From contig QZCP01000004.1 of NCBI GenBank assembly GCA_003956705.1, positions 62,001 to 126,000 on the forward strand: a stretch of 64,000 nucleotides of DNA. Direction: 5' to 3'. How positions within the stretch are numbered: the first letter of the stretch is position 1; each line of letters opens with the position of its first letter. This stretch comes from Brevipalpus yothersi. Lineage: Eukaryota; Arthropoda; Arachnida; Trombidiformes; Tenuipalpidae. Positions 37,366 through 47,675 of the stretch are shown here, in pieces. The notes under the pieces were generated by a model, which ran no database searches, had not been told where the DNA came from, and saw nothing but the letters and a program-made list of their open reading frames with translations. Position numbers and translations under genes: made by a program.

Positions 37366-38024
37366 TTTCGATTTATAATCTTTTCCACTGACCTAATCAC
37401 ATCACTACGTTCACAAGTGTCGAAACTTGTGGAACTTTGTCCCGCGTTTAGACTAAAAGAAAATGTAAATGGCTAGCTTTGGAAAGAAAAATGTAGATGG
37501 GAACTTCTAGATGTAACGCTTAATGTATTTTGCTCAACGCTACTGTGGTGAAATTATAAACTCTCCTGATTGTAAGAGGGCTTTAATATATTTTTCGGTG
37601 AATTTGATAAGTAATAATCGGTGAAGTGTCAAGTTATTCAAGAGTAGCATTTGATCGTCTTTCTGATGAAATCGAACTTAAATGAAAACCGTGAAAAATG
37701 ATTAGGTCAGCTCAAGAGAGTTTGACTTTCAAACCACAGAAGAGTTTATGATCCAGGTGTGAAATTTCTTGATTGGATTGGAGTAATTAACATTTGGAAC
37801 TGACCAAGGCTATTTGCCAAGAAAACTGATGAGTCTTTTGATAGAATGGTTGTTTTGTCATTCAGTCTGAAGAATTGAATTTTTCATATTCTCACAAATG
37901 GGGCAGGTCCGGGTCTTGATCAATTTGAGTTTAATAATAGTTTTGATGTCAGATTTTGACAGATCAAATAGAATTAAAAAAATGTAGATATCATGAGACA
38001 ATCTTCTAAGCGAGAAAGAATCGA
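37366..38024. repeat. PIWI 5' flank joined to Hippo fragment (direct repeat, copy 1)
   Basis: About 660 bases matching 44293-44992 in the same orientation, sharing landmarks such as CTCCTGATTGTAAGAGGGC. It marks the junction between one duplication unit (PIWI 5' end) and the next (Hippo 3' end). No gene in it. Confidence 0.75.
37412..37431 (-). promoter_or_regulatory. Inverted repeat upstream of PIWI A
   Basis: CACAAGT, six bases, ACTTGTG: perfect seven-base arms, 47 bases upstream of the ATG. It lies in a block ending with GGAACTTTGTCCCGCGTT that also occurs before PIWI C. Could be a dimeric transcription-factor site or part of the 5' UTR. Confidence 0.45.
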
Positions 38025-38850
38025 AATCAGAAACTCTGATGATAAATTCTAAAAAGACCGTGAGGAAAGCGACGAAACTTCAAAACCAGCATTTATGCAA
38101 CATTTCAAAACTAGTATTATTGGGCATAGGCTCAAATTCGATAATCATGTCAGTGAGAATCTCGTTCAAAATGATATTATTGAATTTTTGGAGGATCCAG
38201 ATAGTCAGAGGATGAGAACTAAATACAGGTTTTCTATGCTGCAAAATCAAAGTCACGAATTAATTTTATTAATATCGCAGCCTCCCAATCTCACATCTCC
38301 ACCTACATCAAGTTCATCAAATAACTTCACCATTACCACATTGTTCCCCAAGAGACTTTATCCCCATCATTATGAAAGTGTATCACGTCCAACAGATTAT
38401 ATTCTGATTGCCATAGTGATTGTCTATCCACATTCCAAGAGAAACTTCAGTAACTGAACCCTTTCACATCACTGAACTCATCATTGAACTAATAATAATA
38501 ATAATAATAATAATCTTTCTCATCTGCTCCTCAGTCATGACAAACGGCATCGCAACCATTGCAGCAAAATGTGTCTTCCGCGCCAAATACTCCTTCTACC
38601 CCTCAAAAACTTCCGTCTTTGCATAATCAATATCCTATGTCCCGCGCAATCATGCTTGAGGAGAATTTCGAATTTCTCAGATATCTCACTCTGGAGGAAT
38701 TGTGAAAACGAAAGGCTGATCTAGATCACGAAATGAAGAATAAAATCGAAGAGTTAAGGAGGAGATATGCTGCCAAACGACAACCAATTTTGGATGCAAT
38801 TGATAACAAGCGGCAACGAAACCAGGCAACAAAAAGTGTTGAGTAAGCTC
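38025..38850 (+). pseudogene. Broken copy of Hippo 3' end (copy 1)
   Basis: Matches Hippo from the middle of the acidic linker (KPAFMQHF) through the last intron and the SARAH exon. The match is close over the last exon, but an in-frame TGA replaces an Arg codon inside SARAH (after LEEL), there are length changes in the linker, and there is no kinase part or start. The copied last intron contains an expanded AAT run. Orientation is the same as the parent gene 11 kb to the left. Confidence 0.9.
38491..38514 (+). repeat. (AAT)8 expansion in copied Hippo intron
   Basis: 24 bases of AAT units at the place where the parent intron has only CTAATAATC. The expansion happened after the duplication. 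Confidence 0.8.
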
Positions 38851-38974
38851 TTTTAGGTGGAAGTTTGATGTTTATTTATGGTGGCATAATTTTTGATTGT
38901 CTTCATTTTCAATCTTTCTTCACATTTGGTATAGATTTTATTTCACCTTGTAAACGATTGGAATGGTTGGACTG

Positions 38975-39041
38975 AAGCGTTAGGAAATGATACAGAGTCT
39001 GCCTTCCATCGTTTGGGGAGCTTCATCAACTGAGGACAACA
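38975..39041 (+). pseudogene. Fragment of ABCC10 last exon
   Basis: About 65 bases matching the last 22 codons of ABCC10 (RNDTESAFHRLW region) downstream of the Hippo fragment, in the parental order and orientation. It shows that the copied block once ran from Hippo across ABCC10 and then lost nearly all of the transporter gene. Confidence 0.75.
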
Positions 39042-39149
39042 TTAAACATGTAAACTTCCAAACTAGCCTTAATCTATCAAGCCAGTATGAATCAATTCAA
39101 TAGACTGATTCCCCTGAAATATGACTTGCTCACAAAAAAGAAATTTTCA

Positions 39150-39860
39150 AGCACAATGAATTTCTAAAAAAGATTCTCATGTTGAATATCGTGTACTGTT
39201 TTTCCGATTATGCATGCCAATTTATAAGCATATTGAAAAGGCACTAAGACATCCACTGATTCTCATAAAAAAAATTTATAATCAAATAATGCTCTTACAA
39301 CTTGAAAAATCCAAAATTACCATAAAATTGTAATAAAAATGGAAATGATTGGAAAGCAAGTTTAAATGATTATCATATTATATCCAAGTTGATCCACATG
39401 GAATGAGATGAAAATATGTGAGAATTACCGTCTCAAATCTGACAGACTAGATGATGAAGAGAAAGTTGTTTCCTGGCAAGTGATAATCTTACACCTAGCC
39501 ATGCAAGAATTTGGATCTAATCATCCCTTTTAATACCACTGGAAAAGAGTCGTATTGATTCTCTTACGAACTATTATAGACGAATACAAGATGTTCTGAT
39601 CCAATTATCGTGGAGTATCAATGGCCCATAAAAGCTTTTGATCTTTTGCTCGTATTAGCTGTTCTCCTGCACCATCTCTGTAGACTACAGGGTGGGCTTG
39701 AAGTTTATACACATTGATAAGGAACAAAGCAAATAGATGAGATAAAATGTAGCTTGACCAGAGGTACTGCTTTATAAAATCACTAGATTTATTTTTATCA
39801 GTATTTATAAACTTTAAGCCCACCCTGTAGTCTGAACTGTAGGTCCTTAGTATTCAAAAA
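39150..39860 (-). pseudogene. Degraded PIWI fragment (copy B1) with MITE insertion
   Basis: Weak but colinear match to the last two PIWI exons. A recognisable remnant of the second catalytic block reads VVYRDGAGEQ, split by a small transposon at 39688-39827. Frames are broken throughout. Confidence 0.6.
39688..39827. mobile_element. 140-bp Tc1/mariner-type MITE
   Basis: Terminal inverted repeats of about 33 bp, starting CAGGGTGGGCTT at both ends with four mismatches. They are flanked by TA on both sides (39686-39687 and 39828-39829), the target duplication of IS630-Tc1-mariner elements. The 74-bp centre has no coding capacity. It lies inside PIWI fragment B1. Confidence 0.8.
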
Positions 39861-40242
39861 CTGTAGTTTCATCGATGATCTTATCAAGAATCAGAGCCAT
39901 CATTCCAGAGAAAACTGCACCCAGATACCAGAGGATATACGGTCTTGTGCTACACTGAGTATAGTTTATAACTTATACTAACTACTACTTTAGAGTCATT
40001 CATGAATAGTTTCCATTTAGATATCAGCTGTTCCCAAACATTATGGATTGAATCAGTTCAATGAGTAAAATACAATGTAATGTTATTGGAGATGGGCAAG
40101 CTCAAGAACGAAAAAGAATGAGAGAATCAAGAGTATGGAATGAAAAGTGAAGTTATTCAGAGTCTATAAGAGAAAATAAACCAAATGATTGCGTACAAGG
40201 TTTTCAATGTCTCCTCTACTAGATGGAAATGAAGCAAAACTT

Positions 40243-41310
40243 TTAGATATAGAAAAGCTTGTTAAGATTGTTATCGTGAGGTATATATCATGGAAAGATT
40301 TTCCAATCAAATAGGCCAATTTGTGAGATATTGGCAAGGGACTGGAACTTTGATTGTTTCCTGCAAAAAATATTCCAGAATATTGTCATTTCTCCACAAA
40401 CTGTGTTCAAAGTACTTACCATCCAATTGTGGTAAAAACGACATAGCTTATAGGCTATGTTTTGATGAGTCTTCAATGAGATACCGATTTTATCATCTAA
40501 TATATCAAAGGAAGCTGGAGTAACAGTTTTTTCACGTGCGAACTGGCTAACCAGGAAGAAGTTTCTGTACTCTGAATGTGTTCTCAACTAATTCACACTA
40601 TTTCCTAGGTATGGGTTTAGAAGTTTGTTTCCAGTAAGCTGAAAAAAACGTGTTGATTCTCTTAGACACAATAAGAGAAGCCAATTTTATCCGAGCATCA
40701 CATGACCTTATAGCATTTAGCGGTTTTGAAAGTTCTTTACCCTCTACATCTCTAAACTGTCCCTCTCCAACTCCATCTCGATAGATGATATCGTATTGAG
40801 GATATCTTCCGTTCCTTTCACGATAGAAATCAAGCGACTTTTCCAAGTTTGTCTCAAAATGGCCACTCAATTCTTCATGATTGTGACAAAAATTAGAGGA
40901 AGAGATAATGAGAAGTCAAATTTTGATTAGTACTTGTGATGAATGCTCTCCCAGACCTGTCTCTTCCTGCGGGTGATTGATGGTGGAACATGTCATATCC
41001 GACCATCATGAGGTTTTGGAATTCTTGGAAAAAATTTATATAACAATTCAAGATCTCGAATGAAAATGTTCCTATCATGTTGGTTAATGTCCAAGTTTCA
41101 GCTCCAATCTTGACTTACATTTGGAGGACAGTTTTTGTCACAACAGAGAGATTAAGTCGACTGAAATTTTTAAATCGGATCACCTGAATTAGAGAGTGGC
41201 TCATCACAATACATCTAATTTTTATTGCATCGTATCGGTCCTTGCTATCAGTTGACACGATACAGATAACAATTGGAGGTACTTGCTGTTGTCTTTTAAT
41301 ATGTTCTGAA
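40243..41310 (-). pseudogene. PIWI pseudogene (copy B2)
   Basis: Matches the last exon, exon 3 and the end of exon 2 of the intact PIWI copies. MMVGYDMFHHQ and DIIYRDGVGEGQ are still readable, but frameshifts separate the pieces. In the last exon a one-base deletion just before the catalytic His codon (CAATATCTCAC, where the intact copies have CAATATGCTCAC or CAATATGCCCAC) throws the frame. The match stops in the MID region, so PAZ and the N-terminus are missing. Confidence 0.88.
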
Positions 41311-41655
41311 CATTGTAAATGGGCTATTGTGTCATCTCTTTGTATGAGACATGGGCATATTTTATTACCATGTCAATGTTTCAGCAATTACGAATAGAAA
41401 TCATTCATTACATGTATATGGAATTGTAAGGGCTCTGCTTATTAAATTTCTGCAAAAACTTTGAAAAGTTTGATGAAAAAGCGATAAGCTGAAGAGAGAT
41501 TTAGAATTTGATTTTTTACAAAATATCAGAGGACATATCCATGCGAATATTAGATATAGCTTGAAATTTCAAGACATAAATATTATGTTAGGCATCTTAT
41601 TGAACTCTGTTTGTGATAATACCAGAGAGATTCAATCCAAAAGGTACAAAAACTT

Positions 41656-44292
41656 TCAGATATAGAAAAGCTTGTCAGAATGAGACTCTTTAGGTTGATC
41701 ATGGAGAGATTTTCCAGCTAGGTAGGCCAACTTGTGGGCATATTGACATGGTGCCGGAACTTTTATAGTTCCCTATGAAGATAAATTGAAATCAAGATAA
41801 CTGTTGTAAGATTGAGAAAACTTACCATCCAATTATAATAGAGATGGGTGAGATGATAGGCTAAAAGTTGGTGTTTGGGGAGAGTTATGCTATTTTCTTC
41901 ATAGATGATATCATATGCTGTCGGAGTGACAGTTCCTTCACGAACTGTGTGGCTCACCAAGTAAAAGTTTGGGTGATCCGGGCGGGTGATCATCTGGTCC
42001 ACAGCAGTTCCAGTAGAAGGGTTCAAAAATTTTCCACGTTGCATCTGGAAGAGTCGAGTGCTGATTCTCTTAGAAACTATTATGAATGTCAATTTGATTT
42101 GGCTCTGAGGACCGAACGATCGTATAGCATCTTTGACTTGAGAAAGCTCATAATCTTTCACATGATTAAACTGTCCTTCTCCAACACCATCACGATAGAT
42201 AACAATGAAATTCGGCAATACTCTGTTGATTTGCCGATACTTTTGGAGCGATTTTGTCAAATTATTCGTGAAATTCGAGCTCATCTCCTCACGATTCTCA
42301 TGAAAATGTACCAAGGAATAGTAAGAAGTGAAATTGTCGTTCATACTGGCGATGAAAGCTCCAGCAGATCTATTTCTCAACCTGGGTTGATCGTGGAAAG
42401 TATCATACCCAATGACCATGTATTTTTTTGGCTATAAGGAGTAAAAATAGATGATAAGTAATTGAGATATAATAAGGGATGACTCTTACCAAATTGGTCA
42501 GTGCCCAAGTTTCAGCTCCAATCTTCGCCTGCATTTGGAAGAGAATTTTGGTCACGACAGACATTAGCCTAGAACCTTGCCCTTGGATATTTCGTCTTGT
42601 GATAACCTGAGATGGAAATTCACTCTTCACAAGACACTGGACTTTGATTGCATCGTATCGCTGCTTGTTATTATTTGACACGATACAGACAACAATTTGA
42701 GTTCCTTGAGGAACTCCTCTCAGACAATCAATGAATTCACGTGCATTTCCGGCCTGCAGAGACACGGTCTGAGGACGATACAATTCGACTCCCAGAGGTC
42801 CAGCAACTTGTCGGAGCATTCTTAGGAAACCTTCCGGTTCCTCCCTGTCATTATGAAAAACCACCCATCTCTCTAGAACAACAGGCTGAGGTAGTCTCTT
42901 ATTACGAATATCATTCGTGAAGTCTGACCTATCAACCATCTTGGGCGGAGCACCAGGAATGGAAAGCTGTGGGGGAGGATGCTGTTTTCCTGTGACTTGC
43001 ATCAATTCACGGGACAATTGAACTCCCCATGTTCCTAATTCATTTTGAACATTTCGATTTTCCGACAAATTTCTCATACTGTCAACAAGATGTTTAGCTC
43101 GAGGTTCTGGTACCATCTTTGAAAAATTATTAATTGACTTCATAAAATTATAATCTTTTCGCATCTCATCAGAAAGCCCAGTGAGAACACATAGTTCTGG
43201 AACGAGATAGAGCTGACTTTCATTAGCATTCCCTCGATTTCTTCTCGATGGACGGCATTTTAGCAAAGCCTGCCTTGGATCTCGAATCTGAATGGGATTT
43301 CCTGATTCGTCAACATATCTTTGAGCATAATAATCGACGTACGTAACCTCTCCTCTTCCATCTAGCTGGAATTTATTCGTGGGGTTCATATTGAAGTCAA
43401 TATCTTCAACTTTGTAGGTCTTATTATTGTACGTAGTCATAACGATTTGATTTTCAAGCTCACCCCTAGCAACAGCTCTCCAATCAACCCTTCCACCTCT
43501 GTTGGCATTCATTATTTCTTGTAGCAGATTGCGAACATTCTGCGTTCGACTGAACTTAAAAATGACATCCAATCGCATCGAGAGCCCGCCAGAATGAAAA
43601 GCGATAGCAGTTTCAAGTCCACGTCGAATGGCTACCTGCCTATCTTCGCTATATCCAATAGGTCGCCTTTCATAATAATGTCTATCAATCTGGATCATGT
43701 CGAGATGTCTATGGAATCGTCTGATAAGTGTGTTAAGAAGACGTTCCATTTCCTTGGATTCAGGAGCAACGGTTCCAACTTTTGTGATTTCAATATTAAT
43801 CTGCTCATTATCAGTTGGGCGATTTCCTGTCAAGTGTAGAGTATCAGGAAGCTGTCCGATTGCTTTCAGATCAGACATTCCATCGAAAATGTAAGCCTGC
43901 CCGAAGGAATCCCTATTCTGTTCAATCAAGGGACGTCGGATTCTACTGGACTCTATTTCGGGTGAAAATGCCACATGATATTGATTTATGACTTTTCCGG
44001 TAATTTGGACTTTGAAATAATTAGTCGAAAGTTGGACATTTTGGAAATTCTGATTTTGCTACATAAGATGGAGTGAGAAAAAGTCAGATAAAATAGCTAT
44101 GATAAATCATCAATATCAACAAGAGCGGAGAGAGATGCTTAGCCAGATTGAGTAGTAGACAAACTCAATGTCTCAAGTTTATCAACTGCTAAGCAAGTAT
44201 CAATTAGATCCTAATCTCTCAGATGAGAAGAAATTATGTGAAAATTTGATAATGATTGCAATATTCACCTGTCTTCTACCTCCCGCTGCCAT
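41656..44292 (-). CDS. piwi: PIWI-clade Argonaute, copy C
   Basis: Intact PIWI gene with the same four-exon layout as A and D: 44292-44269, 44058-42490, 42431-41826 and 41772-41656, total 771 residues. N-terminus MAAGGRRQQNQNFQ, then STNYFKVQ. PAZ runs NKTYKVEDIDFNMNPTNKFQ to LYLVPELCVLTGLSDEM. MID has QRYDAIKVQCLV and SQVITRR. Catalytic set: Asp in VIGYDTFHDQ, Glu in HENREEMSSN, Asp in IVIYRDGVGEGQ, His in APCQYAHKLA. It is clearly closer to D than to A over its whole length. The last residue is Ile (FYI) where the others have Leu. It shares its 5' flank, including an inverted repeat, with copy A. Confidence 0.93.
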
Positions 44293-44992
44293 TTTCGATT
44301 GATAATCTTTTCCACTGACCCAATCACACCTCTACGTTCACAAGTGTCAAAACTTGTGGAACTTTGTCCCGCGTTGAAACTGAAGAGAAATATAAGTGGC
44401 CAACTTTGTGAAGAAAAATGTAGACGGGAACTTGTAGATGTAATGCTTAATGAATTTTGCTGCTCAACGCTACTGTGGTGAAAATATAAACTCTCCTGAT
44501 TGTAAGAGGGCTTTAATATACATGTATTTGTCGGTGAATTTGATAGGTAAGAATCGGTGAGGTGTCAAGTTATTCAAGAGCAGCATCTGATCATCTTTCT
44601 GATGAAGTCGAAGTGAAATGAAAAACCATGAAAGATGATTAGGTCAGTCGAAATAAGAAAAGTTTGACTTTTGTTAGGTTTGACCTTACCACAGAAAAGT
44701 TTATGATCCAGGAGTAGAATTTCTTTATTGATTTGGATAAATTAAGATTTGGAACTGAACAAGACCTTCTGCCAAGAAAACTGATGAGTCCTTTAACAGA
44801 ATGGTAGTTTTGTCATTCAATCTGGAGAATTGAATTTTTAATACTATCACAATTAGAGCGGGTCGGATCCTGATCAATTTGAGTTTAATTATAGTTTTTT
44901 ATCAGATTTTCGAAAGATCGAATAGAATTTCAAGAAATAGAGATATCATGAGACAATTTTCTAAGTGAAGAAGGATCGAAATCAGAAGCTTC
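44293..44992. repeat. PIWI 5' flank joined to Hippo fragment (direct repeat, copy 2)
   Basis: Second copy of the junction sequence also found at 37366-38024, same orientation, with scattered small differences. No gene in it. Confidence 0.75.
44339..44358 (-). promoter_or_regulatory. Inverted repeat upstream of PIWI C
   Basis: Same element as before PIWI A: CACAAGT, six bases, ACTTGTG, also 47 bases before the ATG. One spacer base differs from copy A while both arms are identical. Absent before copy D. Confidence 0.45.
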
Positions 44993-45725
44993 GATGATAA
45001 ATTCTAAAAGTGATGATGAGAAAACGGACAAAACTTTAAAACCAGCATTTATGCAGCATTTCGAAAGAACTATTATCATTGAGAGGAATAAGCTCAATCA
45101 CGTCAGTGGTGAGAATCCTGCTCAAAATGACACAATTGAATCTTTGGAGGATCCAGATAATCAAACGAGACGAACTAATGACACTTCTACTTTTCTATAC
45201 TGCAGAATCAAAGTCAAGAATCAATTTTATCACAATATTCCAATTTTAAATCCCCACCCCAACCACATCAAGTTGATCAAATAACTTTACCCTCACCACA
45301 TAATTTCCCAAAAGAAATTTTATCCCCTTATCTGTGGAGATATCATTAGTTCAGGAGATTAGATCAGATTTTGATGGCTATGACAAATCATCCCTCTGTA
45401 TTGCATTCCTGTGATCCAACACAACGCACCATGAGTCAAACTAGTAATCACTCTCTTCTTCAATATCCTCTAGTAATTACAAACAGCATCACAGTCATTG
45501 CAGGAAAATGTGTCCTCCGTAACTAAGAGCTACTTTCTCCCTTCGGTCTTAACACAATCAATAACACATGTCCCACGGAATTCTTGGGAGGAATCTCCGA
45601 AATTCCTCAATCAAGAATTGCAAAAACCAAAAGGTTTAATTTGACCACAAAATGAAAATCGAAGATTTGAGAAAGAGATATGCTGCCAAATGACAACCAA
45701 TTTTGGATGCCATTGATAACTAGTC
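44993..45725 (+). pseudogene. Broken copy of Hippo 3' end (copy 2)
   Basis: Starts at the same point of the Hippo linker as copy 1 (KPAFMQHFERT readable), then loses frame and is much more degraded through the last exon. The end still reads RYAAK-stop-QPILDAIDN-stop. It is older or less constrained than copy 1, or was rearranged more. Confidence 0.85.
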
Positions 45726-46874
45726 CAAATTGGTCGGGCTCAGAGAGGATTTTAGGACGTTTCTCATCTTCAATTACTCCCTTTCCTTCCTTTTCTTCTT
45801 TTTATCTCTTTTTGCTTTTTCTAACTCTAATCAGCAGGACAAGGTGCTAGCACACCATTGGCCTGACTGATCTATTTCCCTTCCTGTACCTTTTCCCTCT
45901 TCGCTGAGGTGATTAGAATTAATAAATAACTAGTGACAACACAATTTTCAAGTGAGATTTTCTGCCTTTGAATCATCTTTTCCGCAAAAAGTTCCACAAT
46001 ATCACTCTCTTAAGTTATCCTCCTGAGGCTTCCAAGTCTCTCTCCAATATCATGACAACCAAATCAACTCCTATCAACTTTTGTGCACAATCTTAACGTT
46101 ACTAACCTAGTTCTCATTTTCAATGTTTGATGGAAATTCAGGACGCTCTTCAATAAACTGGATCTTATTCAATCATCATGCGATCAGAATTCTCTGATGC
46201 AATGAGCAGTATATTTGAATCGAAAGCTTTAAACATACGCCGAGCATAACTGTTATCCTCTAAATTATGAAAATCCCCGAAAAGAAGAGCATTTCGCACA
46301 GGAAACAGTGAAGAGAAGACAGGAGGGAATGAAAAGAAGGATGAAAAAGATAAAAGATTGGATGATGAAAGAAATAAGCAGGCCATTGAAGAAGAAAAGA
46401 TGAGGGCCAGGATGATCGAATGAACCGCAGAAACCCTAGCAGCAAGAAAAAGGGAAGCACCAAAAATACGGATGAAAAGAAAGGAATTCTTGTGAAAGGA
46501 AGACAGCAGTGATGAAAGATCATCATCAAAAAGGAGGAAAGGAAATAAAAGAAGCATCGAAACAGCCCTACCAAGCAAAAGAAAAAAATAATCGAAATAG
46601 AAAAATATGAATCATCTGATAGAATTGATAGATCGGACAAGGGTATACTCATTAAAAAGTGTCTGTCTCTCCAATTTACCTAACAACTTAATTGACACAC
46701 TTAATAAACTCTAACGAACTTTCCCGTTGTCACTCTGCACATTGGATCCTTTGAAATCACTTATCAAACCGTCCTTTTTGTCTTTCAGTTTCGTATATTT
46801 TCTAGTTGAGTTCGTATCCCATCGATTTTTGGATAGTTCAGATGATATTTTAGTACTTTTGGAAACATCAGGAT
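45726..46874. other. Unit-specific insert, with degraded Lys/Glu-rich frame
   Basis: About 1.15 kb absent from the other duplication units, lying between the second Hippo fragment and the ABCC10-flank match. Between about 46260 and 46640 the plus strand is rich in Lys, Glu and Arg codons (for example DDERNKQAIEEEKMRARMIE) but broken by stops. It looks like a decayed coding exon of an unrelated nuclear-type protein. No transposon ends recognised. Confidence 0.35.
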
Positions 46875-47675
46875 CAAACTTTCATCCTCTCTCTAATTTC
46901 TATGGAGGACAATATCATTTTTCAAGTTGTATTTTCGAAAATATTGTTTTTGAGAATTCATCTGTTTTAGAGTGAATGATTACTAAAGCATCCTTGGAGC
47001 AAAACTTTTACTAAACAACACAAGAGGTAATCCATGGGTAATGATGGATTGATCTTTGAGATTTAGTTGAGAGAGATTATCTGTTCTTGATAATATCATA
47101 GGAGTATCATGATGAGCTCGCACACTCCGAGTATCATTCTACAAGTCAATTTTTGCAACCAAACTCAAGGGGTGAATGACGCATTGAAATGAGATAAATT
47201 GGTTGTCCATAGTAAATATCATGATGAGTGCTCGAGACATTATTTTCTCTCTAGAACTCTTAACTGAAGATGAGAACGAATAGGACCAATCTAGATTCTA
47301 GATAGCTGTTGTTCTCAGCTCAACGGGTGAGACTCATTTTGATTAATGAGAGTTGAGTATCCCTAGAGGCATGGAAAAATTTTATTACAATGTCAATGTT
47401 TCAACAATTACAGGTAGCAATCGGTCATTTTATAGTGTGAAAATGCATTTGCACCATAAAATTTTTGCAAAAACTGTAAACAATCAGATGAAAAGCTCGA
47501 ACACTGAAGAGAGATTTGGAATTTGATTGCTTATACCCCATATTGTGAGAGGAATTTTCATGAAAACATTCGACATAGCTTGAAATTTCAGGACAAAATC
47601 AATAATACACAGTCGTCTTCTGATAGTGATAGTGATATATAAGGGAAACATTCCACCCAGAATGACCAAAAACTT
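46875..47675. repeat. Copy of ABCC10-PIWI spacer
   Basis: Matches the spacer that follows the real ABCC10 gene (from about 33310) in the same orientation and leads into the 3' flank of PIWI D. ABCC10 coding sequence itself is missing here. This supports tandem duplication of a larger block with internal loss. Confidence 0.7.

Noticed and set aside
46165..46652. Two overlapping Ser/Phe-rich minus-strand frames
   Set aside because: They are the complement of a Lys/Glu-rich decayed plus-strand frame and resemble no protein.
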